64,000 bases of DNA, taken from assembly GCF_964340395.1 (NCBI RefSeq), contig NC_135570.1, positions 10,621,322 to 10,685,321 on the forward strand, read 5' to 3'. The stretch comes from Glandiceps talaboti (Eukaryota; Hemichordata; Enteropneusta; Spengelidae). A program made the position numbers and the translations under genes. Positions 14,761-26,830 of this stretch are shown here, one piece after another; position 1 is the stretch's first letter; every line of letters starts with the position of its first letter. The notes beneath the pieces are model-generated. The model was not told the DNA's origin, did not search any database, and was given only the letters and a program-made list of their open reading frames with translations.

Positions 14761-15104
14761 ACCAATTTTTAAGAACCACAGCAAAATAACCCATTTCTAA
14801 GGATCACAACAAAATGATGCCATGTTGATGAGAGACTCGTGACAAAAATGACAACCTACTTGAAGAAACATAGAAGAGCATCACCAGGAGTGATTGATAA
14901 AATTAAAGTACAGCTATAAAGATAATGAACAACAAGTCAAATAAACACGAACTCCAAACTATACACTTCTGTTGTTGACCTCGGCTGACATTCTGCACCA
15001 GGCCAGACGAAACCCTGGACACGCACACACTCTTGACAAACTCTCACTAATTCTGCTCAATTTAGAGAATTCGGTGATCAAATGCCACAAATTAGTGGCG
15101 GGCT

Positions 15105-15255
15105 GAACAATGCCATGGGGTGAATGTTGAACAGCTTGTTTGAATGTTCAAACAATGTTAGTTGAGAGCACGCAAACACATGAGCCAACAATACTAGCAC
15201 ATCAGACACCAAATGCCAGAAATATTTGTAACTAATCTGATGATGATCATTGTAC
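15105..15255. promoter_or_regulatory. Candidate regulatory stretch with SOX-type motifs
   Basis: AACAAT-type words occur at 15106 (AACAATG), 15151 (AACAATGTT), 15187 (AACAAT) and, inverted, 15249 (ATTGT), within 150 bp of repeat-free sequence. HMG-box SOX proteins bind this core. Function is inference; such short motifs also arise by chance in AT-rich DNA. Confidence 0.2.
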
Positions 15256-16003
15256 CAACATACCCAACAAAGCCCATTAATCAGCCATTACCTTGCTTTT
15301 CTTGTATTCTTGTGGTACATTCTCCAAGTTACGACTGCCAGTCGTAATGTCCCATAACCTGCTCACAATTTCAGCCTAGTAGTTGTACGGTTGTAGTGAG
15401 TGGACGAGTTGTGAGTTCTGGTGTGTGTGTAATTCAATGCCAACATTGCTGACATTCTGTGTCATAAAGCGCTACTATAGATGACCATGTCATACAGTCT
15501 ATATCTGATTTCAAACCAACAAACCAAGGACAAACTACAGACAGACGCTTCACACTAAAAACCCTTTTCCACTTCAATCCAGACACGTTTAGTGAATACA
15601 TTTTACCTTTCTTGACTAATTATACTAATTTTCTAAATTCCATGTACAAGCTTCAAAGTACTTTTATTCCCTTGAATGTAATTACCACAAGGTCTTACAG
15701 GGCTCTGATTTCGAAATTACTGACGACTGGACCACCAATGACATCACCATATGACAAACATGGCAGTAAAAGTTAAAAGTGTTAATAGCCACACATAAAA
15801 TACAGGTTCATTAATTAGCAAAGGGTTTATAACTGTACACTAACTTGTTAGCAATCCCATCATGCACCATATTTGTTCCCACTTTGGCAATTTTCTCCCA
15901 ATAGAGGTTAAACCATAATAAGTCCATAGACCAAAGTTTTTCATCTTGTCATTTCAAAACATTATGAATTTTATTTTGGAGTTTATTTAGCTATTTTCAT
16001 TTT

Positions 16004-16032
16004 CTGGTGGTATCAATTTTGGATACCACCAG
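16004..16032. repeat. Perfect short inverted repeat (11-bp arms)
   Basis: CTGGTGGTATC and GATACCACCAG flank the 7-base loop AATTTTG. No T-run follows and no gene is nearby, so this is not evidence of a bacterial-type terminator. It is simply a hairpin-forming site. Confidence 0.8.
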
Positions 16033-17269
16033 ACCCAGGTATCTAGAGACAACATTTGTACAAAATTTTGTAGTACAAAATGATAAAATTAGATTTAATT
16101 TCTAACATGATTGAATTCGTAAACATCGTTTCTGTAACACTAATCTCAATTTGATCGATATCAACCATAAAGTTACAGAATGCAAGAATTTTGTTCACAT
16201 ATTTTAGCGGGAAAATCCTTAATAGTGAATTTTTTCAAAATGTGGTTGTTTTTTATTAACTTTCTAACATATAAAATTCACTGATATCATTTCTCTGATT
16301 CAAGTCTAAAATTGGGCAATAATAATAACAAAGTTGATTTAATACTGGTCTCAAAAACAACAAAATCTCAGTTCACTGTTTCCCCTTTCTTTTAGGGAAG
16401 CATTTATATTGTAGGTGTACAACCAGTGAAAATCAAATCACAGAAATTTAGAGAATGTTTCTATCCAGTATAAATAAAGTTGTGTGTAGATACATTTGTA
16501 ACTTTTCTACAATGTAAAAATGAATTACCGATGGAATGACACAATTTTTTTCAGCATTTTTGAGAGGGTAGTGGGACGAGTGGCATGTGGCATACAGTAC
16601 ACACTATCATGTGGTGAAAGAGCTTGAATTGCATATCAAATGAACGGTAATCGCTTGGAAACTAAACCAAAGAAATCGCGTTAACGAAACAAGCACATCC
16701 TACTTGGCTGCAGTTTACACTATGACACTCCATCAATCATTGTTAACTCGACCGGAATACCTTGGCACTTCAACAACAAACAAAAACAAACAAAAAAATG
16801 ACACCTTTATACATGCACCTCTCCTAAGTATCGTTCAGATAAACAGGCTATAGGATTACAAATATTGGATATTTGATGAAGAAACAAAGAAAGAAACCAG
16901 AATAGTTTTGTAGAGAGTTTGATGAGATTCTTTGATATGATCAAATTACTACCTTCATGATTGAGTGAGTCAAGACTAACAAAGAGTTTGTAATACTTGA
17001 GAATCAAGCTATGAAGCCACGGCCAAAAAAACGACTTTGTTGGCAAAGAACCACTTCAAAACAGGTCCGGTGAAACTATGTTGAACCAAGAATTCAAATC
17101 ACCTTCCTGTTTATGCCAGAAAGATTATTATTGTGAATGAAATTAGAATTCATCACCTCACTGTAATCTGTAAATATTGTTAGCGTTTCAGCAGCCAAAA
17201 ATGGTCGGAATTCCTTCAGCTCTACAGTGATGTTTTCCAGATGCACATACTATGGTCATGTGATTGGTG

Positions 17270-17900
17270 CAGCAGACTACAAATGCACAAAATTGGTTTT
17301 TACTGGCAACATTTTTATTTGTGATGAACTTTTTGTATTCAGGTTTTTTTGTTGTATTAGTCATGGGCATTCTTTTATTTGGACTTCAGAAATATCATAA
17401 TTTTGACATCTGTGATGTGCTGGCGTTTTTTTTCCCTTGTAATGGTGTAAATTTTTGTGAACACATTTGATTTTTAGTAACAATATTTTTGATCTCTGGT
17501 GAGCTGACAGTTTTTGCTGTAAAATATGTCATTTTTTCCTACTTTCTAAATAAATAATTACACACTTTCTATAAATGCAAAATTTGGTTATTGGCACAAA
17601 ATTTGATCCCTGATGATCTGGCAAAGTTTTTATTGTAATGTGCCATATTTACTTACTAATAAATGCACAAAATTGGTGTTCGGTAATTACATTCTGATCT
17701 CTAGTGAGCTTGGCAAAGTGTTGGTTCGAATGTCCTTCTCTCTTTCTTTGTACTTTCAATACATGCAAAAATTGGCAAGAAATTTTGAACTCTGATGAGC
17801 TGACAAATTTTTTTTAACTCAATGTTTTTGTACTTTCTATAAATGCACAAAATTAATGTAGTTTTTAGCAAATAACAGATTTGTCTCACGAACTGGTAGC
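17270..17900. repeat. Degenerate tandem array, period about 90-130 bp
   Basis: The blocks TAAATGCACAAAATTGGT, then ATTTTTGATCTCTGRTGAGCTGRCA, then TTTTTGTACTTTCTATA recur at about 17283, 17460-17575, 17660 and 17840 with strong divergence. GATGAGCTGGCAGTATTTG at about 18085 may be an outlying unit. This is an old, decaying array; the small open frames inside it are accidental. Confidence 0.6.
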
Positions 17901-18275
17901 ATCTAGATTTTCTTCCATTGCAATTTATCACACATTTTACAGTGTATTTTCAACAAACACAACATTTCACTTTCACTGTACAGTTTGATCTCTCACTAAA
18001 GCTGATAATATTTATCAAAATGATGGCGGTTATTTTTTTTCTAAAAATGAAACATTTGGTTTTTAGTATCGACATCTTGTCTGTGATGAGCTGGCAGTAT
18101 TTGTGAGGTTTCATTGCAACGGTGTTGTTAGTTAACATTCTACAGAAATAAAGAGTGATGGATTCCATTACCAGTACAGTTTTCATCTGTACTAAGCTAG
18201 CGGTATTTGGGTTGTCTGCCGCAATGGAATTCGAATTACTTCAGCAATTATCCAAAACTAGTCTGGTCATCATGT

Positions 18276-18378
18276 GTTACCATAACAACCACTGCACCAT
18301 TGCCATAGAAACTTTTGCAGAATTTGCAAGCAACTGAACCCATTAAATGTTCATTCTTACTATTGTTGCTATGGCAAC
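18276..18378. promoter_or_regulatory. Cluster of three X-box (RFX-type) motifs
   Basis: Three 14-mers fit RYYNYY-AT-RRNRRY, the relaxed X-box bound by RFX factors: GTTACCATAACAAC (18276-18289), ATTGCCATAGAAAC (18299-18312) and GTTGCTATGGCAAC (18365-18378). The last is the strongest, a near-perfect dyad. A one-mismatch relative, ATAACCATGGCAAC, lies at about 18795. RFX sites commonly sit at ciliary-gene promoters, but no coding exon was identified here, so a regulatory role is inference. Confidence 0.3.
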
Positions 18379-18981
18379 CAGCTAGCAAAGAAATGACTGT
18401 GTACAGAATTAAAATATTCCACATTGAAATATCCTATCATTGCTTTTAACAGTAGCTATTTGATGACAAAATATGAAATTTTGTTGTTTTTATTGTTGAA
18501 GATCTTTTAATTCAGTTACGAGGACATTACGTTGTCAGTAATCAGAGCATAACTGTTTACAGTAACTATAATATCCATTTGAAACTACTCCAATAGTTTC
18601 AGATTTCTAAAAATGTTGATGTTGCATCAACACAGTCATGCCATTATGCCTCCAAGGAAACATCAAAAGACCCTGAGAGTGCATACTTTAAATCAAATTA
18701 TGTCTGGTTCCTACGTCCTAAAATTGCCCTCTCTCTACAGTGTCTTGAAATTTACTGGGATACCATGCTGATAGCTCTACAAAAGAACAGCAAAATAACC
18801 ATGGCAACACACTTTTATTTAGATTCACCTGATATTGAACATGATGCTATAATATTTCAGAATAGGTAAATGACAAAAGTTGTCATGTTTATTCTTGGCA
18901 CTTTGTTTTGTATTGCTTTGCATGTGACCCTATCCTATGTATATGTGACAACAAGTATTGGTGTTTGTACATTGATAATAT

Positions 18982-19480
<499 letters not shown>

Positions 19481-19599
19481 ATAGACATATACAGAGATAC
19501 AGCATGACAGATACAGAAACAGATACATACATTGTAGATATAGCTACAGATAGACATATAGCTACAGAGACAGAGCCAAATACAAATACAGACATACAA

Positions 19600-20540
19600 A
19601 CTAAAAGATAGCCCAGCTGAATTGTTATGTTTCATTTTCATGAATTTACAAGATTTTAAAATGGAAGCATTTTGAAACTTTGAACATTGTAAAACAACCA
19701 GGTCTTTTTTGTGAAAACAGTAGAATGTACCCCAGTAGTGAGAGAAGCTGAGCATTACTCTGAAATGCGATAATGAATTTGACACCTTTATGCAGACAAC
19801 AGGTAGTACTCAGACACCTAATACTTTTGGCAGGACAAACACCAAAGAATGACAATAAGTAAACCTCTAATTGACATGAATATGTCCAGTGATGCAGCAA
19901 ACCGTCAAGCCCGTTATTTTGCAATCTAGGAGATTCACACGTCTTTTGTGACTGATATTCATTGGCTGAGTAATAGCATTAGTCGCGATAACATTGTCTA
20001 ACTAACAAACAAACATGGGTTTGTCTACCATCTATTGATACACAACCATTGACTTCTGCCACATCACTAAAGACACATTTGTTGGTCGCCATAAATCCTG
20101 CAACGACCTGTTTTTTTTTTACAATCCTCTCGTTCAGTACACAAGCACTATTACTCTCCAAAAGTCAAATGGCCTCTCAACTACTTAGGCTTACAACGTG
20201 AACGTGAATAAGATTTGTGTTCTAATAGAATGCAAATATGGTTCAGTTTGCTGTTTTTATAACGAGTTTGATTCAGCTATTTTTGTTGTAACTACATTTT
20301 TGCTTAATACACAAATCTTCGTGAAAAGATATTCTCAAAAATTTTAAGAGAGACAAAGAACCTAGATGTAAACTCAAAATTTAAATGAAATGAGGTTTTT
20401 TTTCTTCAAAGAAATGATTCCACATATATATACACACACCACTACTGATGTTCTACACATTATATTACCAAGGCACTTATCTTCTGTTTTTTAAAAAAAA
20501 GTTATTGATTTACTTTTCTTTCCCCTTTATCTCTTTTTTT
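19600..20540. other. Non-coding, no recognised feature
   Basis: Unique sequence without arrays. T and A tracts occur at 20110-20119 and 20490-20500. No exon or RNA gene was recognised. Confidence 0.4.
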
Positions 20541-20545
20541 TAGGT

Positions 20546-20558
20546 GGGGGGGGGGGGG
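20546..20558 (+). repeat. Poly-G tract (13 G)
   Basis: A run of 13 G on the plus strand, continued by GAGGAGGG. It is one of eight plus-strand G runs of ten or more in the window. Confidence 0.95.
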
Positions 20559-20659
20559 AGGAGGGTGACGTGGATGTTGGGTGGGGGTATTTTGACAGTT
20601 GCAATCCCAAAACTTGGTTTGTGTATACATTGGTCAGTTTTTGTGCTGCGGCAGTCAGT

Positions 20660-20860
20660 ATTCATTGTTCTAAACCACCAACCCTAGGTTACAGACATCG
20701 GTCACTGTTAGTAGCATGCTGCAATGGGACACAACTGTCACTGTTTTTGTGCTACTGCAGTGGTTATTTCATCATTCTAAACCACCAACCCTGGGTTACA
20801 TACATCGGTCACTGTTAGTGGCATGTTGCAATAGGTATTTTGACATCCTAAACCCCGAAC
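20660..20860. repeat. Imperfect tandem duplication, about 107 bp
   Basis: TTCTAAACCACCAACCCT, GGTTACA, ACATCGGTCACTGTTAGT and GCATGYTGCAAT occur at about 20668 and again at about 20774. An earlier partial relative (TTTGTGCTRCDGCAGT) starts near 20638. The overlapping 82- and 122-residue open frames reflect this duplication and have no recognisable domain. Confidence 0.8.
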
Positions 20861-21286
20861 TACAGGTCATAAAAGTTGGCCAACACCAGAGTAAAGACTA
20901 CTGGCTAGGCAGGTGCTGGTTATCTGAAGCTGGTATCAGTTGCCAAGTCTGCATATTTTCTCTAACCTTTGCCACGGCATCGACATCAAACTACTTCATG
21001 ATGCATTCTCGGGCAAGTAGTCTATATTTGACCACAAATGTACCGACTGTCTCCCACTACACTATGTCACCAAACTTTGTGTAACCCAAATCCAGCTTTC
21101 AATGTCTGCATTTCTACAAACTTTTCTTCAATAAACATCGAATGGAACAAAACATTTCAAAGAATTCTGAGTTTTTACCACCACACTACATATAATGTAA
21201 AATGTTTGCAGTTCAAAACATTTTTTTCGCATTTTAAAAATATTTGTATCAAACAGGAAGACGGTATGTTTTTTCAAGGGTAGCAA

Positions 21287-21470
21287 CACTGCCTACAAAA
21301 ATTCAATCATCTTCAATTTGTTATAAACACAATAAATTTTTCTAATTTTTCTGAGTCAACATTGAACAGCAGGAGTTTTCTTGTCTGCATATTTACTTCG
21401 TATTCCTAGACTGCCTGCAAACATGCCATCACTTTCAATTTGTTGCGAACACGATAAACTTCTATGCAGT
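21287..21470. repeat. Degenerate duplication, about 125 bp
   Basis: ACTGCCTRCAAA, then ATCDYTTTCAATTTGTT, then AACACRATAAA occurs at about 21290 and 21410. The copies are separated by unrelated sequence and have diverged. Confidence 0.6.
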
Positions 21471-21744
21471 TTCTTGAGGATTGTGAATTATTACACAGGG
21501 ACGTAATAACAGTTGTACACTAATATAGTCCATTTAGGGGAATAAAATTTCACCAAATGACAAAGTATCTAATCTAAAACGCACTAACATATAATAGTTG
21601 ATGGATAATTAATAAACAGAATTTGCTGTGCATATAATAAATTTTAATTCATAATTCTGGGTTTTATGAGTCACTTTCATTATCATAGTCACAAGGTGGA
21701 ACACAATAAGTCATAAGTTAATGATGTGAAAAAATGTTTATATA

Positions 21745-22215
21745 TCACATATTTCTATTTTCTCCAAAAGTAATTTGTGTTTTTCCTCGCCCATTTCTGT
21801 TTTTGTTACAGTGCAGGTTAATACATCACAGATACAGCATTCTAGTTATTTCATATTTCTATTTTCTCCAGAAGTAATTTGTGTTTTTCCTCGCCCATTT
21901 CTGTTTTTGTTACAGTGCAGGTTAATACATCACAGATACAGCATTCTAGTTATTTCATATTTCTATTTTCTCCAAAAGTAATTTGTGTTTCCCCGCCCAT
22001 TTCTGTTTTTGTTATCGTACAGGTGAATTAATACACCACAGATACAGCATTCTAGTTATTTCGGATTTCCATTTTCTCCGCAACTAATTTGTTCCCCCCA
22101 CTTTCTGTGTAGTGTTTTTGTTGAAGTACAGACTACATGTAATATACCCAGATACAGCATTCTAGTTATTTCATATTTCTACTTTCTCCAGAACTAATTT
22201 GTTTTTCCCGCCTTT
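21745..22215. repeat. Minisatellite of about 104 bp, 4.5 units
   Basis: Unit blocks are TCATATTTCTATTTTCTCCA, GAAGTAATTTGTGTTTTTCC, TCGCCCATTTCTGTTTTTGT and CAGATACAGCATTCTAGTTA. Units start at about 21747, 21851, 21955, 22060 and 22168. The first two are nearly identical and later ones diverge, consistent with recent local duplication of an older array. Confidence 0.95.
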
Positions 22216-22390
22216 TTCTACAAATTTTTTTTTTTCGACTTCAACTCATTGTACATCATTTTCACATTCAATTTTATCAAATCAATGTTCACTGTGATTA
22301 CATAAGATATATTAGTCACTACACATCTACAAATTTTCCTTTCCTCCATGAAATCAGCAAAAATCTGTCTTAGATAAACATCTTCAGAAT

Positions 22391-22452
22391 TAATATTTAA
22401 TTAAGTGTTGAATAATCTCACAATATTTAATTAAGTTTTGAATAATCTCACT
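22391..22452. repeat. Short tandem duplication
   Basis: AATATTTAATTAAGTKTTGA followed by ATAATCTCAC is present twice in tandem with a period of about 33 bp. Confidence 0.85.
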
Positions 22453-22889
22453 AAAAAGTAGCGCTGATACGTACAGAATGCTGAAAAAAATTGAAATGAT
22501 AATTTCTATAATCTAGATCTTACCTTTTATATCTCGATATCAACACATCAATATCTTGTATGTGGTTACCTTGGTTACATGTGGGAATAATCATATAACA
22601 CGAACTGGTACAGAAAGACGATTTAGAACTGGCCTTCAATCTTTCACATCACATCTGTAAGGTTGTCTGTAAAATTAGATAAAAAAAAGAAACATTTGAA
22701 TTAACAAAAATTCTTCCTTACTTTTACATGAATTATATGAACCTGGAATAAGGAATATGTAAATTTAAATTGTTTAAACCTCCTGATTTGTCCAATCAAC
22801 ATCAAGGGTGAAAGGTCATAGCACACCACCAATGTCAGGTAACCTTTTATGTAACATTTATGGTGGAAAAAGCAACAATTTTATCCAAC

Positions 22890-23130
22890 TCCCCCCCTAA
22901 CCCAACTGTGGTCGGGGTTCGAACCCCATTCAGGGTTCGATTAAATTTACCACATTGTAAGTAAGAAGAATGTCGTTCAGTTGGACTCCACCAAACAACG
23001 CAGGTTTTCCGCGGGTACTCCGGTTTCCTCCTACATTAACACTGAACCCCTGAGGGATGGCCCTCACTGGACTTCTTGGGAGACAAGTGTTTATATGCTT
23101 AAAGAACTATCCAGTATAAATAACGATATT
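22890..23130 (+). mobile_element. SINE-like segment with tRNA-type box B
   Basis: GGGTTCGAACCCC at 22914-22926 matches the RNA polymerase III box B (GGTTCGANTCC) closely. About 80 bases downstream is GCAGGTTTTCCGCGGGTACT, then CCGGTTTCCTCC, a core I recognise as widely dispersed in marine invertebrate genomes. A convincing box A was not found upstream, and no flanking target duplication was seen, so this may be a truncated SINE. The small open frame at 22981-23175 lies in it and is not considered a gene. Confidence 0.5.
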
Positions 23131-23189
23131 ACTAGTCTTGGATGGTGCCGTAAAAGAGGTGGTAGTTTACGATGATTTGTGTTTCATCG

Positions 23190-23670
23190 TATACAAGTTA
23201 CCATGGTAATACGATATATGAAAATGTTCCTGTACAATTTTGTCATCAACTTGCTAACATAAATGGCTAAGTTTCCATCAAGATATAACTAATTTCACAC
23301 ATCACTGAATATAGTTAAAAGATGGACTTGTTAACGACCACTTTACAATTTGAAAACACAAATCAATACACCATATCACCAGATAATTATGTACTTTATA
23401 TTGCATTTGACATGCCCAATCACAAACATACAGCTATAGTTTGCAAGGATGTCAAAACCTTCAAATGCTGTTAGTCATAGAAAAACATTGATACATTGTA
23501 TAATGCTTGATAGATGAAATTATTTGTTTTAATTATTACTTTAGGGGGTTATACGAAATCATAATTTTTGATATCAGAAATCTTCAATTTTTAATATGGT
23601 TATTTTGAGAAGCATTAGGTTATCTTTTTTTTTGTCGCTTGCCAGCATTCCTTCTCCCTCCCCCTCCCCC
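23190..23670. other. Non-coding, no recognised feature
   Basis: Unique sequence. A single GTTACCATGGTAAT dyad at 23197-23210 fits the X-box pattern but stands alone. Confidence 0.4.
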
Positions 23671-23673
23671 CAT

Positions 23674-23767
<94 letters not shown>

Positions 23768-23768
23768 C
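23674..23768. repeat. (ATC)n microsatellite
   Basis: About 31 ATC/TCA trinucleotides without interruption, ending in CACCACC. Poly-Met and poly-Ile open frames on the two strands are artefacts of this run. Confidence 0.98.
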
Positions 23769-23979
23769 CACCACTTCTGGTAGCTGATGAAGGAAAGTAG
23801 GTTATAGTACAGCATGGCTATGTCAGTGGATCCTATTTTCGACATTCTCTGCCAACACAGCAATAAATGCCGAGATGTGATATAAGGTCTTTCCAACTGG
23901 GCATATTTGTAGCTACTAGTATTTACAGTAGTTACGTGTGCACCTCAAAAATCCGTGCCTGATTTTCTAGCTTCAAAGT

Positions 23980-24670
23980 TGGTGTAAGCATGATGTTAAC
24001 ATTCAGCTGATGCAGGCATTAACCCTTCTATAGTTCTTAACACACACTGAAGCCATGTTTGTATGAGCCTGGTGTTAGCACTGAGCTAGTGTGGAATATA
24101 CATAGATCAAAGACGCATACTTATGGCACTGACAACTTTCTTAAAATCAGCACTTATCAAAAGGAAAGACATTCTACAGAGAAAGAGAGTATGCATTACA
24201 TTTATCTAACCTAAAGTTTATACTTTTGTATAAATCTTATTTTGTTGACTATTATTACTCTAGTTTATATATTTACTAGTTTGTTTTAGCACCAAACACT
24301 TATTGCACAAAATCCAATGAAGAAATGTAGTTTTATTAACGGATGCAATACAGATTCTATTCTATTCTATTCTATTCTATTCATAGGACTGGTGTATGCC
24401 AGTAACCTGTCCAGTTACTAACACATACAGGAGAGCTGTTACTGCCACCTTGGCACTGGTTTGCTGAGTGTTAACATAGGACTGGTGTAGGCATTCATCC
24501 TCCCAGATGCTAACACATGCAGGAGAGGTGTTAGTGCCAGCGTAGTGTTAGAGCTGAGCTAGCCTGATGTTAACATTGGACTAGTGCAGTTATTATTAAC
24601 CCTTTTCATTGTGAACACATGCTGGTGAGCTGTTTGTACATGCCTGGTGTTAGCACTGAACTAGCTAAAA
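23980..24670. repeat. Degenerate tandem array, period about 125 bp, interrupted
   Basis: Blocks GGTGTTAGCACTGARCTAG, then GTTAACATAGGACTGGTGYA, then CTAACACATRCAGGAGAGSTG recur at 23990, 24060, 24385-24440, 24475-24530 and 24560-24660. A unique stretch with a (TATTC)n run at 24354-24382 interrupts the array. Confidence 0.7.
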
Positions 24671-24765
24671 TAGTTCACCACTTGCAATTGACTGAACTAA
24701 AACCTATTATAGACAACTTACAAACAACACGATGACGTAATTTATTATACGTATCAAAAAATGTT

Positions 24766-24940
24766 CAGGAAACCCTAACTATGCAATCAACAGTTCTAAA
24801 AATGCCAGAAGACAATTGTAATGTTATAGAAGACATACATCAGGATTAACATTATACTGGAATGGGGTTTTATTTAAGTATTTTCACTTCAGTAAAAAAG
24901 CTTACAAACTCAGCTTGTGCCACTTTAGTACGCACTGGAC
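24766..24940 (+). repeat. Dispersed repeat K, copy 1
   Basis: This matches the reverse strand of 49200-49375 over about 170 bp: TGCCAGAAGACAA, then TTAWACTRGAAT, then GTTTTCACTT, then CTTACAAACTCAGCTTGTGCC. A weaker hit with CAATTGACTGAACT lies upstream at 24674 and corresponds to 49655-49670. The 2100-2230 region carries the same two end blocks. The element class is unknown. Confidence 0.65.
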
Positions 24941-26285
24941 GATACCACGGAAAGACTCATGTTTCAGAATGACTATGATTTGTGAATTCTGGTACAAATA
25001 ACATGTTGACACTTGATTGCAATACACAGATACTGGTTCACACAACAAGCAGGCAATAAAACTACTTTACCTGGAACTGTTCATAAACTACTGCTAAAAT
25101 TACACATTAAATTTTTTACTTGAATTTCTACAGCTTTTGTTTTATTTTCACAATTTATCCCTGCCTAAAACACAGCTAGTATTAGATCTTTATATGGGAT
25201 ATCACATTCAAATTTTATGAGAACCTCATTTTTTAAACGAAAGTGAAGTATTTTATGGCGAAAAAATGTAATTGTGAACATTCCTAGAACTCTGTAAGTC
25301 ATAAAATCTTATCACTTTTGTACAAGCTATAAATCTCCATTCAAAAAAAAAAAAAACGGCAAAAAACTCCCGACTCTGCAAACAGTAATTGAAGTGGTTC
25401 GCTAATTGTGCTCTAGTGCGGGGATATAAAATATTACATATCAGTTTGCAATATAAAACTAACAAATCAAACCAGCCATTTTCTGTTTGTGATGTCTACG
25501 CCTCACTGTCGCAGTACAGTAGGTAATTTAAAACAGGTATTTGGCATTTAACAGATGATCTGACCCGGCTAGTTTCCGTTTTCAGGGCAATCATGTAATT
25601 ACGTTGTTTTGAGGATCGCAAGACTATAAAGAATTAACATGTAGAGAGAGAAAGACAGTTTGATGTGATAGACCTGGGGCACTCTCTATTCAACTGACTT
25701 GTTAATAAATGTGATTTACCGTAGGTTTGCCTTTACATCTTAAGCTACAATGCCTTGACACTCAATAGTGTATTTATAATGCAACTCAACAAGGACATGA
25801 TTTATTTTGTGCAAGGACGGGCGTCTGTGGAACGAACAGTTGATGATAATTCTTTAATTTGTTGATAATTTGTTGCAATACGATGTCTATAATGACAAGC
25901 AGATGGACACACTTGTTAAACCAATTATTGACAGGATTTGGATCAAAACACATCAAAGCCTCCAAGTACTTACCATTCAAATCAAAATCAGGCAAAATTA
26001 TATTATTTTTTTTGGAAATCGGTTTATAATTTGTTCCAAAAAGTTACCTGTAACGATGATCTTTAATATTGATTACACATCAAAAATATTCTACGGTACA
26101 CTAAAATTTCCATTTTCTGTAAATTTCTTATAAATATCTTTTACAATGAAATCACACACATTATTTTATCTTTCAATCTTTTTATTTAAATTTTAGTAAA
26201 AATTCATCCAAAAGTGGAGCTTTATAATATCAATTCATGTCAGGAAATGTTGATGAAACCCATAGACATGTCCAAGACAACTACT
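24941..26285. other. Non-coding, no recognised feature
   Basis: Unique AT-rich sequence including a 12-13 base A tract near 25344. The 69- to 87-residue open frames around 25786-26133 overlap on opposite strands and show no domain. Confidence 0.4.
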
Positions 26286-26830
26286 TGTCAATTTTATTGA
26301 GTCACTTTTTGACAAATATTTCTACACAACCAATTTTATTATGACATTTTTATAAAATAGTTTCTACAAGATATTTATAAAATTTTATTAACACTTTTTG
26401 ACAAATATTTCTATATCAATAATATATTTTTAAATTTCACTGACATATTTTACACATATGTGTACAAGATCTTTGTAAATTTTATCAACACTTTTTGACA
26501 AATATTCTATCGGATAAGAGTCAATTTTCCCAACATTTGATGATATTTCTACAACATATTTGTAAATTTTGTTGACACCTTTTGACAAATATTTCTACAT
26601 TAATATATTTATGACTTACTTCACAATTTTTACAAATATTTCTTCTTTAAAATATTAGAAAATTTTATTGATACTTTTTACGAATAATTCTACAACTTAT
26701 CTGTAAATTTTATCAACATTTTTTTGGGAAGTATTTCTGCATGATATTTACAAATTTTATTGACACCCTTTGACAAATATTTCTACAAGACAGTCTTAAA
26801 TTTTATAGACAGTTTTTCACATTGTTGACG
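26286..26830. repeat. Degenerate AT-rich array, period about 60-100 bp
   Basis: AATTTTATYRACACTTTTTGACAAATATTTCTACA recurs roughly nine times between 26288 and 26800, interleaved with ATATTTATAAATTTTAT. Units are heavily diverged and of unequal length. Confidence 0.75.

Larger units (their letters stand above)
14770..17260. other. Repeat-poor non-coding block
   Basis: The longest stretch of the left half without tandem repeats. It contains a motif cluster at 15105-15255 and a perfect hairpin at 16004-16032, both listed separately. No exon is apparent; the 79-residue minus-strand open frame at 16807-17046 has no recognisable domain. Confidence 0.45.

Noticed and set aside
16004-16032. Transcription terminator hairpin
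   Set aside because: No adjoining gene, no following T-run, and intrinsic terminators of this kind are not expected in a eukaryotic nuclear genome.
22905-22940. tRNA gene
   Set aside because: Only a box B is visible; no acceptor stem, anticodon arm or box A could be built around it.
23574-23787. Poly-Met and poly-Ile frames
   Set aside because: Both are the ATC trinucleotide microsatellite.
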